Shown piece after piece: positions 55,323-64,000 of a stretch of DNA of 64,000 nt. The DNA is from Chitinophagaceae bacterium. Its GTDB lineage: Bacteria > Bacteroidota > Bacteroidia > Chitinophagales > Chitinophagaceae. The translations under genes were made by a program, and so were the position numbers. The stretch's first letter is position 1, and each line of letters begins with the position of its first letter. Location of the stretch: NCBI GenBank assembly GCA_022843585.1, contig JALHNJ010000011.1:62001-126000 (forward strand), read 5' to 3'. The notes under the pieces are model-generated. The model ran no database searches. It was not told where the DNA came from and saw only the letters and a list, made by a program, of their open reading frames with translations.

Positions 55323-58300
55323 ATGAAAAGAATTCTATTTGCCATTTTACTACTAATTAGCGTAAGTGCCGCTAATAGTCAAACAACTTATTATTGGGTT
55401 GGTGGTACTAATCCGGCAACAAGTATTACAATCGGTACAAACTGGAATACTGTTTTGAATGGATCGGGGTCGTCCCGTCCTTCATCTTCTGGTGCAACAG
55501 ATATTTTGGTGTTTGATGGTAGTAATGTGGGTGGAGCTGCTCCGGCAACCGGAACTGTAACTGTTTTGGCCAATGGAAGCATTACTTGTGGACAGATGAA
55601 ATTTGTGAACAATGCTTCAATTAATTTTATTCGGGCCACCAGTGGAACAAGCACTATTACGTTGAGCGGTGGCGATGGCGAGGATTTTACCATTGATGCA
55701 GGCTCTTCATTATCTGTTGTGCCTGCTACATCAGGTAGTTTACGCTTTGCAATGTCAGCAACGAATACGGGCAGAGTGAGTGGATCGTTAAGTATGATAA
55801 CCGGACAGCAGTGCAGATTTGATAATACAACATCAGGTACTCCCGGTTCTTTTGTTTTTACGAGTGGTTCTAGCTTTACCTCTAACATAACATCGTCTTC
55901 ATCATCTTATGCTTTTGGAAGCAATTCCCAGTCTGCGGAAAGATGGGTAGTGTTTGAAGATGGTGCTCATTTATATTATCTCGGAGGTTACAGTCCTATG
56001 GGAAGTAACTCTACCTATTCCCCAATTGATTTTAAACCAGGAAGCACATGGCATCATCGTGCGGCAAACGGGGGTGGTTCTTTTTTCAACCGAAAAAGTT
56101 TTGGAAACATCAGTGTAGAAAATAATGTTGCGTTAACTGCAGATGGTCCTATTTTCAGGATTAATAATCTTACAGTAAATGCCGGTTGTTCATTTACTAC
56201 TCACAGTAGTGGCCAAACTGCTATTATGGGTAATATAGTTGTTGATGGAGCCTTGAGCGGACAAGCTGCCTCTTTCAATGAAGTTATTTTGTCTGGCAAT
56301 AATTTGCAAACAATTTCAGGAGCTGGAACAATAGCAGTTAATAGCCTGACTGTAGCAAATAATGCGACTGTATTATTAAGTAGCAGCGTTGCTGTAGAAA
56401 ATGCAATAAATGTTTTTGGTAAATTAAATTTTGCTTCAAATCAATTAACCGGCGCTGCTGCATTTACTGCAGCAGGCACTATACCTGTAGGTGCAGGTAC
56501 TGGTAATCTTACAGCAGGTTCTTATATTATCACAGGAAACACCGGCGTACTTGCAAGTACAAGGGGACAAAGCATTTCTGGAGCAGGAATAGCTGCGAAT
56601 ACAACAATAGTATCACTATCTATAACCGGCGATTCAATTTATATTTCAAACCCGATTGTTTCAGCAGGTACGGGAGTGGCATTGTCAGTTAGTACTGATG
56701 GGGCAACTTTAGAAACAGCAAATACGAATGGATTTACACCTTTAACAGGTTCTGTAGCTGTGACTGGTACGCTTACATACGACAACAATATTAATTATAT
56801 AATTAACGGTGCAACTACATGGCCGTTTGGTGTAACTACCAGTTCATCTGCAACACCTATTGATGCCGAATTTATTGAAGTGAATGCACCCGTAACGGTG
56901 AACAGAGCTTTTACGGTATCTGATCATTTAAAAGTTGACGGCAAGATTACACTTCGTCCACTGGATGTTGTTAGAATTGTTGCCGGTGCTGTTATTAATG
57001 GAACACCCAATACTTCCAATTATATCGCCACGGATTATAACAGTGTAAGCGGTGAACAAAGTTCATTAAGCTATGATGGTGTTTCAGCAGCAACTTTGTT
57101 GCCAATAGGAACAGTGAATGCTTATCTGCCAGTAACCATTACGCCAGTTTCTGTTTCAGATTTTTCTGTATCTGTTTTTCAGGGAATTACTACCAACGGT
57201 ACAATTACAGGAACAGCATTTACTCCAACACAAAAGCAAACTGTAGTTGATGCAGTATGGAATATTAATCGCATTACTGGCAGTGGCGATGCTAATCTTC
57301 AATTAGGATGGGATGCTGCATTAGAAGGGTCTACGTTTGCAACATTACCCAATACAGATATTGGATTGATCACAAACAATGGTGCTATATGGGAAGCACC
57401 AATTGGTACTGGTGATAATACTACCAACAACGTGACTGCAACAGTTAGCAGCTTTGGTGCTTTTGGGGCCGGAGCAGTTGCACAGGTAGATCCGTTTGTA
57501 TTTAATGCAATACCAACAAAAACATATGGTGATGCAGACTTTAATGGTGGTGCAACAAGTTTAAATACCACTCAACCTATTATTTATTCCAGCAACAATC
57601 CTTTAGTTGCAACTATCAATGGAACTGATATACATATTGTAGGAGCTGGTACTTCTGATATCACAGCTTCTCAGGCAAGTGATGGATTTTATCCTGCAGC
57701 AAGTGTTACAAGAACATTGACAGTTGATAAAGCAAATCTTACTATTAATGCAGATGATAAAACAAGATTTGAAGGATTAGCTAATCCGCCATTGACAGCA
57801 ACGTATACAGGATTTGTATTGAGCGAAACTCCGGCTGTTTTGTTAACACCCGCAGTACTTGCTACTACAGCCGTGCAGGCATCAGCCCCCGGTACCTATC
57901 CAATTACTGTTATAGGAGCAACTTCGGATAATTATAATATCACTATGGTGAATGGAGTGTTAACAGTTCAGGCTAAACAAAATCAAACGATCACATTTAA
58001 TACGCCTGCAACTAAAACTTATGGTAATGCTAATTTTTCTGCTGCGGCGAGCAGTACTAATAATACTATTCCGCTAACTTATTCAAGCAGTAATACAAGT
58101 GTCGCAAATATTAGTAGTACGGGCATTATTAGTATCACTGGTGCTGGTACCACCAACATCACTGTGTCTCAAGCTGGAAATGATGGTTATTTCCCTGCAC
58201 CAAGTGTTACAAGAACATTGACCGTAAATAAGGTAAACCTTACTGTCCGAGTTCGAGATACTACTAAAGTATATGGAGATCCTAATCCGTCGTATACTAT

Positions 58301-58736
58301 TACATATACCGGATTTGTTTTGGGAGAAACAGCAGCTAATTTGACAACAGCTCCAACCGTTACAACAACAGCAACTACTCTTTCTGCACCTGGTTATTAT
58401 GCATTAACATTAGGGGGAGGAGTATCACAGAATTATAATTTCGTTTATACTAACGGAAGACTTACAATTCTGCCTGTTAGTGGAACTACACAGCAATACA
58501 TGAACGCTTTTATGAGCAACAGTTCTACTCTAACTGTTCGTGTTTTTTCACCTACACCAGCGTTGGGCGATGTGGTGATTTTTGATATGAGTGGAAAGCA
58601 ATTGATACGAAAAAATTTATTCATGCCTGCTGGTTTTATCAATATGGATATCCCGGTATATCAACTTCCTTCTGGTATTTATATTGTAACAGTGAAAGGC
58701 GAGGGTATTGATCTGAAGAAAACTATTTTCAAATAA
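55323..58736 (+). CDS. Large MBG-domain T9SS surface protein
   Basis: 1137 residues. Signal peptide (MKRILFAILLLISVSAANSQ), then a beta-rich N-terminal region (YYWVGGTNPATSITIGTN), long repeated beta segments, two MBG-type Ig-like repeats (TKTYGDADFNGGATSLNTTQ and TKTYGNANFSAAAS, with DKANLTINADDKTRFEG and NKVNLTVRVRDTTKVYGDPN), and a type 9 sorting C-terminus. The two MBG repeats are near copies. It looks like a cell-surface adhesin or carbohydrate-binding scaffold. The gene is in the alginate operon, 20 bases after the MFS gene, but its role in alginate use is unproven. Confidence 0.85.
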   Translation: MKRILFAILLLISVSAANSQTTYYWVGGTNPATSITIGTNWNTVLNGSGSSRPSSSGATDILVFDGSNVGGAAPATGTVTVLANGSITCGQMKFVNNASINFIRATSGTSTITLSGGDGEDFTIDAGSSLSVVPATSGSLRFAMSATNTGRVSGSLSMITGQQCRFDNTTSGTPGSFVFTSGSSFTSNITSSSSSYAFGSNSQSAERWVVFEDGAHLYYLGGYSPMGSNSTYSPIDFKPGSTWHHRAANGGGSFFNRKSFGNISVENNVALTADGPIFRINNLTVNAGCSFTTHSSGQTAIMGNIVVDGALSGQAASFNEVILSGNNLQTISGAGTIAVNSLTVANNATVLLSSSVAVENAINVFGKLNFASNQLTGAAAFTAAGTIPVGAGTGNLTAGSYIITGNTGVLASTRGQSISGAGIAANTTIVSLSITGDSIYISNPIVSAGTGVALSVSTDGATLETANTNGFTPLTGSVAVTGTLTYDNNINYIINGATTWPFGVTTSSSATPIDAEFIEVNAPVTVNRAFTVSDHLKVDGKITLRPLDVVRIVAGAVINGTPNTSNYIATDYNSVSGEQSSLSYDGVSAATLLPIGTVNAYLPVTITPVSVSDFSVSVFQGITTNGTITGTAFTPTQKQTVVDAVWNINRITGSGDANLQLGWDAALEGSTFATLPNTDIGLITNNGAIWEAPIGTGDNTTNNVTATVSSFGAFGAGAVAQVDPFVFNAIPTKTYGDADFNGGATSLNTTQPIIYSSNNPLVATINGTDIHIVGAGTSDITASQASDGFYPAASVTRTLTVDKANLTINADDKTRFEGLANPPLTATYTGFVLSETPAVLLTPAVLATTAVQASAPGTYPITVIGATSDNYNITMVNGVLTVQAKQNQTITFNTPATKTYGNANFSAAASSTNNTIPLTYSSSNTSVANISSTGIISITGAGTTNITVSQAGNDGYFPAPSVTRTLTVNKVNLTVRVRDTTKVYGDPNPSYTITYTGFVLGETAANLTTAPTVTTTATTLSAPGYYALTLGGGVSQNYNFVYTNGRLTILPVSGTTQQYMNAFMSNSSTLTVRVFSPTPALGDVVIFDMSGKQLIRKNLFMPAGFINMDIPVYQLPSGIYIVTVKGEGIDLKKTIFK

Positions 58737-58742
58737 AAGTAC

Positions 58743-59948
58743 ATGAAGAAAATATTTTTAATAGTCAGTTGGTTGTCGTTTATAGGTTGTGCAGGTATTA
58801 AGGCCCGGCAACAGCCCGGTAAACCTGTGGTGTATACATTGAACCTTGCTGTGTTGGAAAAAAACAAGAAAGCAATCAATTCAAATAGTCCCGATTTGAT
58901 GCCAGCTTATAAAATGTTGTTGAAGGATGCAAAAGCAGCACTTGAGTTTGCGCCGGTTAGTGTAATGGAGAAGAAGAATGTTCCTCCAAGTGGCAATAAG
59001 CATGATTATATGAGTCTTGCCCCTTATCACTGGCCCGATCCAAATAAGGCTGACGGACTTCCATATATAAGAAAAGATGGACAAACAAATCCAGAAGTAA
59101 AAGAGTATAAGGATAAAGAATATATGCCGGCCTTATGCGGTCATGTAAATACGTTGGCTCTTGCCTATTATTTTTCGGGTGATAAAATGTATGCAGAGCA
59201 TGCAGCAAAACTACTACGTGTTTGGTTCTTAGATACAGCAACAAGGATGAACCCAAATTTGAATTTTGCACAGGCAATTAAGGGAGTAAATACAGGAAGA
59301 GGGGCTGGGTTAATTGATACAAGACATTTTGTAAAAGTGATTGATGCTATTGGCTTATTACAGGGTTCTAAGTCCTGGACAAACGACGATCAAAAAGGAA
59401 TGCAGCAATGGTTTACTGAATTTCTTAGTTGGATGGAGACAAGCAAGAATGGCATTGATGAAATGAAAACAAAAAATAATCATGGTGCCTGGTATGATGC
59501 ACAACGATTAGCAATGGCTTTGTATATAGGAAATAATGAGGCTGCAAGAAAAATAGTATTGAATGCGTCAGACAGGTTGGATAAACAAATGGACGATGCT
59601 GGCAAGTTTCCTGAAGAAATGGTAAGAACGATTTCATTGCATTATTCCACATTTGTGATGCATGCTTTTTTTGCCATTGCACAAATGAGTGATAAGATCG
59701 GAGTTGATTTTTGGAATTTAGTTACACCAGGCGGAAAGTCACTCAAGAAAGCCTTTGATGCGTTACATCCATACCTCGCTAAACAAAAAGCATGGGAAGG
59801 TCCGCAAATAAAGCCATTTGATTTTGAAGACGGAACTCCTTTATTGATGGAAGCGGCTACCCGTTTTAATTGTAAGAACTGTACTCAGGAGATCAAAGAT
59901 GTAGTAGGTGATAAAGCGGAACGATTAAGAATTAATTTATTATACTAA
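58743..59948 (+). CDS. PF05426-type alginate lyase (PL38/PL5-like)
   Basis: 401 residues with signal peptide/lipobox-like start (FLIVSWLSFIGCAG). An all-helical (alpha/alpha) protein: HDYMSLAPYHWPDPNKADG, YWF-like TLALAYYFSGDKMYAEHAAK, NFAQAIKGVNTGRGAGLIDT, and NNHGAWYDAQRLAMALY with a catalytic-like Asn-His and Tyr. The NNHGxWYDxQ pattern fits PL38 better than classical AlgL (PL5). Predicted endo-acting on mannuronate- or glucuronate-rich chains; the exact substrate is inferred. Confidence 0.85.
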   Translation: MKKIFLIVSWLSFIGCAGIKARQQPGKPVVYTLNLAVLEKNKKAINSNSPDLMPAYKMLLKDAKAALEFAPVSVMEKKNVPPSGNKHDYMSLAPYHWPDPNKADGLPYIRKDGQTNPEVKEYKDKEYMPALCGHVNTLALAYYFSGDKMYAEHAAKLLRVWFLDTATRMNPNLNFAQAIKGVNTGRGAGLIDTRHFVKVIDAIGLLQGSKSWTNDDQKGMQQWFTEFLSWMETSKNGIDEMKTKNNHGAWYDAQRLAMALYIGNNEAARKIVLNASDRLDKQMDDAGKFPEEMVRTISLHYSTFVMHAFFAIAQMSDKIGVDFWNLVTPGGKSLKKAFDALHPYLAKQKAWEGPQIKPFDFEDGTPLLMEAATRFNCKNCTQEIKDVVGDKAERLRINLLY

Positions 59949-60077
59949 TAACGACTTTATAAATATTTAAACTGCTATTATGAAATGAACCATAAAAATT
60001 ATTGAGCAAATTATTTAATGCGATGATAATTTTATGGCGAATAACATGTGGCAAATTCAAAAGCTAAAACTGAACAC

Positions 60078-63000
60078 ATGAAAAAAATCAAGTGCTTGCT
60101 TTTTACATTGCTGATGCTGGGCAGTGTTGCTATTGCACAAAAGAAAACAATTACAGGTAAGATAACGAACCAGTCAACAGGGGAGCCGTTGCAGGGTGTG
60201 AATGTTCTTGCAGAAAAGCAAAAGGGTGGTGTATCCACAAAGGTGGATGGTACTTATTCTATTTCCGTTGATAAGACTTCAACCACACTTATTTTCTCTT
60301 ATGTGGGGTTTACTACTCAAACTATAATAATTGGAGATAAGACTTCCATTGACATTGCTTTAGTAGAAGCAATAGTAACCAGCGAAGAAGTGGTAGTAAT
60401 CGGATACGGTACGCAAAAAAAATCTCATCTTACCGGTTCTGTATCTAAATACCAGAATGAACGATTGGATGAAACTCCTGTATCAAGATTAGACCAGGCA
60501 TTGCAAGGAAAGATTGCAGGGGTACAAATACAAAATCTTACATCTGAAGCTGGGGCAGATCCTAAAATAAGAATCCGTGGTGTTAATTCTTTCAGTGCAG
60601 GTGCTGATCCATTAGTTGTTGTGGATGGTCATCCTGTACCTGATGGTCTTGCTTTTGTAAACATGGCCGATGTACAATCGGTTGAAGTGTTGAAAGATGC
60701 GGCTTCTGCTGCTATTTACGGATCAAGAGGTGCCAGTGGTGTTATTTTAATTACTACTAAAAGTGGTAAAGCAGAAAAGCCAAAATATGCGGTAAAATTT
60801 TCTACGGGATCTAAAACGCAGTATCAGCTTTATCCGATGATGACGGTTACAGAATACACGAACATGTTATTTTATGAAGCCGCATTAAAACTAAAAGATC
60901 CGAGTATTACGCCTCCCACTGCTTCACAAATTGCGAGCAATAATGAAAGAGCAGCTTATGTGTTAGAAAATCAAATATTAGGTGTAGCTACAGATTGGCA
61001 ACAGGAAGCATTACGAAATGCAACGGTAAGAAACCTACAGGCGAATGTTTCAGGAGGCTCAAGAACATTAAAATATTTCATCTCTGGTGCGTATCAAAAG
61101 GATCAGGGAATGATGTTTCATAGTGAGTACGATCGTTTCAGCTTGCGTACTAAATTAGATGCAGAGCTTACTAAGAAAGTAAAACTTAGCTTTAACCTTA
61201 ATCCTTCTTATATCAAAAGAGAAAGGCCTTCTGTAAATTTTATAGATTTTGTTCGCTTCCAATCTTACTTGCCGGTTTATCATAATGAAATTTCTGCAGC
61301 ATTCGTAAACCAGGATCCATTATGGGTTAATATTCGCCCAGGCGATTATGCACAGGCGAGACATTTTAACGGCCGTGTATATAGTGGTTTAATGCCCGAT
61401 GGAAATTTATGGACAACTAATTCAGCTTCCAGTCCATTTAATACAGCTAATAACACACCAAAATCGGTGATGGATACCAGAACAATCAATACAAACGACT
61501 ATAGATTACAATCTTCAGGCGATGTAACTGTTAATATCATTCCGGGTCTTGACTTTAAAGCATTGGGTAGTATTTATGTAAACTATTCAACCGGGCTTGA
61601 TTTCGCAAAAAGAAATTCAAACCGGGATGGTGATGTGAACAGAGGTGTTTATACCAACCAGTTTTCAACGGATGTGTTGTCAGAGAATACATTGAATTAT
61701 ACAAAGAAAATCAAGAAACATTCTATAGGAGTTTTAGCAGGTTTTACAGCACAGCAAACAAAAGTAAAACTTGACAGACAAGTTGGATTGGATTTTCCGA
61801 GTGATAATATCCCTTCTTTTAATACAGCATTGCAGATTGAGCAACCATCTGTTGATGCTAATGGAAATTTATTAGGAACATATACATTTAGCTATAGAGA
61901 AGGATTGTTATCATATTTAGGCCGTGTGCTATACAGTTTTGATAATAAGTATTTATTCTCCGCCAGTTTCCGGAGAGATGGAAGCTCAAAGTTTGCAACA
62001 GGTAATAAATGGGGTAACTTCCCCTCTGTATCTGTAGGTTGGGTATTGACACAGGAAAAATTTATGCAGAATGTGGGTTGGTTATCTAATTTAAAATTAA
62101 GAGCCAGTTATGGAATTTCTGGAAATAATCGAATTCCGAATTATTTGTTTGAAGACTTATTGTATGGAGCTAATTATCCTTTAGGTGGCGGAACAGGTGT
62201 TGTGTTTACTGGCCAGGTGCCTTCCGGAAACGTCGCTTCTAATCCTGATATTTCCTGGGAAACAACGAAGCAATACAACTTCGGTCTTGATCTTTCCGTT
62301 TTAAAAAATGCAATCAGTCTCTCGGTAGATGTATACCGTTCAAAATCAAGTGACCTTTTATTACAACAACCCACAATGGCCACTACCGGTGCATTATCTT
62401 TTATTAATAATATTGGAGAGTTGCAGAACAACGGTATCGAGTTTGAACTTACTACAAATAATATCCGCACTAAAAACTTAAAATGGACTACTGCTGCTAA
62501 CCTTTCACAAAATAAAAACTCTCTGTTAGGGTATGGCGGGGTGCCTGAATTTTTTAGCTATGGCGAAAGATCAGAAGTTTATCTAAGCAGGGTAGGAGGC
62601 CCGTTGGTGCAGTACTTTGGATACAAAACCGATGGAGTGTGGTTGTCACAACAACAGATCAATGATGCTATTGCGGGTGGCTTAACTACCAACTTGAGTA
62701 ATGTATTTGTACCAGGAGGTTTAAAGTTGGTTGATGTAAATGGTGACAATAGGTTGAATGAGGATGATCGGGTTATCACCGGTTCTCCATATCCTGATTT
62801 TACCTGGAGTATTAGTAACAATTTTACATACAAAGATTTTGATCTGAGCTTTATGATACAAGGTGTGCAGGGTGGTCAATTAGTGAATGGTGATCCTAAC
62901 TATAATGAAACAAAACGATACAATAAAACTTACAATGCCAATCGCTGGATAAGCCCGATGTTTCCTGGTGATGGTAAAACACCTTACTCAACTGTTGGGT

Positions 63001-63296
63001 TTAACTGGATGCTGACTGATTATGTAGTGGAGGATGCATCATACTATGCCCTGCGAGAAGTAGTAGTGGGATACACACTACCAGAGAAATTGGGAAAAAA
63101 TCTTGGCCTTAACTCAATGCGTATTTATTTCTCTGGTCAAAATATGTTTTTCAGTAGTGCAGCAAGTTACAGAGGAATAAATACAGAAGCCCGTTTTAAC
63201 TCCGGCCCCTATGCAACCCCTCTTGCTGATGGATATCAACGGGGAAGTTTTCCAACGCCAAAAACATTTTTATTCGGTATCGATGTAAATTTTTAA
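60078..63296 (+). CDS. SusC/RagA TonB-dependent outer-membrane transporter (alginate locus)
   Basis: 1072 residues from ATG 60078 (MKKIKCLLFTLLM; the GTG-led extension is not credible). Signal peptide, carboxypeptidase-D-like domain (KTITGKITNQSTGEPLQGVN), TonB box region (EEVVVIGYGTQKK), plug with VEVLKDAASAAIYGSRGASG, and barrel ending in FLFGIDVNF. No STN domain, unlike the first SusC, so control by the LacI regulator or another factor is more likely. Preceded by 129 bases, enough for its own promoter. Confidence 0.94.
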   Translation: MKKIKCLLFTLLMLGSVAIAQKKTITGKITNQSTGEPLQGVNVLAEKQKGGVSTKVDGTYSISVDKTSTTLIFSYVGFTTQTIIIGDKTSIDIALVEAIVTSEEVVVIGYGTQKKSHLTGSVSKYQNERLDETPVSRLDQALQGKIAGVQIQNLTSEAGADPKIRIRGVNSFSAGADPLVVVDGHPVPDGLAFVNMADVQSVEVLKDAASAAIYGSRGASGVILITTKSGKAEKPKYAVKFSTGSKTQYQLYPMMTVTEYTNMLFYEAALKLKDPSITPPTASQIASNNERAAYVLENQILGVATDWQQEALRNATVRNLQANVSGGSRTLKYFISGAYQKDQGMMFHSEYDRFSLRTKLDAELTKKVKLSFNLNPSYIKRERPSVNFIDFVRFQSYLPVYHNEISAAFVNQDPLWVNIRPGDYAQARHFNGRVYSGLMPDGNLWTTNSASSPFNTANNTPKSVMDTRTINTNDYRLQSSGDVTVNIIPGLDFKALGSIYVNYSTGLDFAKRNSNRDGDVNRGVYTNQFSTDVLSENTLNYTKKIKKHSIGVLAGFTAQQTKVKLDRQVGLDFPSDNIPSFNTALQIEQPSVDANGNLLGTYTFSYREGLLSYLGRVLYSFDNKYLFSASFRRDGSSKFATGNKWGNFPSVSVGWVLTQEKFMQNVGWLSNLKLRASYGISGNNRIPNYLFEDLLYGANYPLGGGTGVVFTGQVPSGNVASNPDISWETTKQYNFGLDLSVLKNAISLSVDVYRSKSSDLLLQQPTMATTGALSFINNIGELQNNGIEFELTTNNIRTKNLKWTTAANLSQNKNSLLGYGGVPEFFSYGERSEVYLSRVGGPLVQYFGYKTDGVWLSQQQINDAIAGGLTTNLSNVFVPGGLKLVDVNGDNRLNEDDRVITGSPYPDFTWSISNNFTYKDFDLSFMIQGVQGGQLVNGDPNYNETKRYNKTYNANRWISPMFPGDGKTPYSTVGFNWMLTDYVVEDASYYALREVVVGYTLPEKLGKNLGLNSMRIYFSGQNMFFSSAASYRGINTEARFNSGPYATPLADGYQRGSFPTPKTFLFGIDVNF

Positions 63297-63315
63297 CCAC
63301 TTAAAGTAAATTATT

Positions 63316-64000
63316 ATGAAACTCAAACACTATATCATTCTACTTTGTTGCGGTGGTTTATTCTCATGCAATAAAATTATTGACCTGAATTCAGAATCAA
63401 ATCTTAACACAAGCACTTATTATTCCAATACTGCCGAAGTAAAATCGGCATTAACAGGCTGCTATAATGGTTTGCAGTCTGCTTTGTATAATGAGTGGCG
63501 TTTCACCGAGTTGCGCAGCGATAATTCCAAAATGGGAGTTACAGGAAGTACCAGTAATATCAACCGTGAGTTAAGCGATTTGGATATGTTTATTCCCAGC
63601 CCTTCAATGGTTGATATTTTTAATTATTGGAGAGCTAATTATAATAATATCCGTAACTGTAATATCATTTTACAAAAGTTAGGTGTGGTCTATAATCCTG
63701 CTAATGGAACTATTGCATTTAATGCGATTGATATTCCGATTGCTGAAGTTGACCGTAAGCAACTAGCAGGAGAGGCAATGTTTATCAGGGCCTATCATTA
63801 TTTTAATTTGGTTCGTTTATTCGGAGGAGTGTTTTTAATTCATCAACCAATTGCACCTACCGAAGCTCCGGGTATTGATCGTTCAACCGTGCAGGATATT
63901 TACAAATTGATAGAGGCGGATTTAACTAATGCTGCTTCTTCAATGAACAGTCTCAGGTTTTCACAAATACCAACGGTTGATCTTGGCCGTGCCACAAGGT
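63316..64000 (+). CDS. RagB/SusD family lipoprotein, 3' end outside window
   Basis: Starts MKLKHYIILLCCGGLFSCNK (lipobox Cys18). The visible 228 codons show SusD features: STYYSNTAEVKSALTGCYNG, NIRNCNIILQKL and GEAMFIRAYHYFNLVRLFG. Partner lid of the adjacent SusC, 19 bases downstream of it. Truncated by the end of the window, so the sugar-specific part cannot be judged. Confidence 0.93.
   Translation, partial: MKLKHYIILLCCGGLFSCNKIIDLNSESNLNTSTYYSNTAEVKSALTGCYNGLQSALYNEWRFTELRSDNSKMGVTGSTSNINRELSDLDMFIPSPSMVDIFNYWRANYNNIRNCNIILQKLGVVYNPANGTIAFNAIDIPIAEVDRKQLAGEAMFIRAYHYFNLVRLFGGVFLIHQPIAPTEAPGIDRSTVQDIYKLIEADLTNAASSMNSLRFSQIPTVDLGRATR

Noticed and set aside
55391-55888. 165-residue minus-strand ORF opposite the MBG protein gene
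   Set aside because: It is the antisense shadow of a repetitive Ser/Thr/Gly-rich coding region. Long antisense frames are expected there.

Overview
The window comes from a Bacteroidota chromosome, most likely a member of the Chitinophagaceae or a close relative. The supporting evidence is two SusC/SusD pairs, an ECF sigma/FecR pair, type 9 secretion (T9SS) C-terminal domains, a Bacteroides-type conjugation operon (TraE, F, G, J, K, M, N), DUF6520 and DUF1896 proteins, and -7 boxes of the TAnnTTTG type. The genus cannot be fixed from the sequence alone.

Left part (1-15.4 kb). The window opens inside a metal-resistance cluster: the end of an RND-type periplasmic adaptor, a DUF3703 protein, a NicO-like membrane protein and a Zn/Cd-type P1B ATPase. 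A RadC-family JAB protein follows on the other strand. Next is an AraC regulator - MauE-like membrane protein - DUF6520 secreted protein set. It converges, through a shared hairpin, on an ECF sigma - FecR - SusC (with STN domain) - SusD - thioredoxin/DUF3738 operon, a classical cell-surface-signalling outer-membrane uptake system.

Middle part (15.4-44.3 kb). This is the body of an integrative conjugative element (ICE). It carries a compact four-gene operon of two XRE regulators, an OLD/SMC-like ATPase and a small Toprim-like protein, which is the best candidate for an undescribed (probably defensive) system. Further along are an RteC-like protein, a convergently placed pair of a PD-(D/E)XK-like protein and a DUF3800-like protein, and a 56-residue free-standing FecR-N-terminal-like microprotein. 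The long rightward tra operon (22.3-42.5 kb) follows, ending in two small helix-turn-helix genes and an opposed tyrosine integrase. Just outside the integrase are two tandem copies of a tRNA T-arm-like 19-mer and then an intact tRNA-Pro(UGG). No relaxase or coupling protein is visible, so the element either continues past the left edge or is incomplete.

Right part (44.4-64 kb). This is an alginate (polyuronate) utilisation locus. A leftward operon encodes a LacI regulator, a PL6 lyase, KduI and KduD. A divergent rightward operon encodes a DEH-reductase-like SDR, a PL17 oligoalginate lyase, KdgF, a beta-helix lipoprotein, an ExuT-like MFS transporter, a large MBG/T9SS surface protein and a PF05426 (PL38/PL5-like) lyase. 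A SusC/SusD pair follows, with SusD running off the window. The logic is: surface binding and import by SusCD, endo- and exo-cleavage by PL6/PF05426/PL17, ring opening helped by KdgF, then conversion to 2-keto-3-deoxygluconate by the SDR and/or by KduI plus KduD. KDG kinase and aldolase are not in the window.
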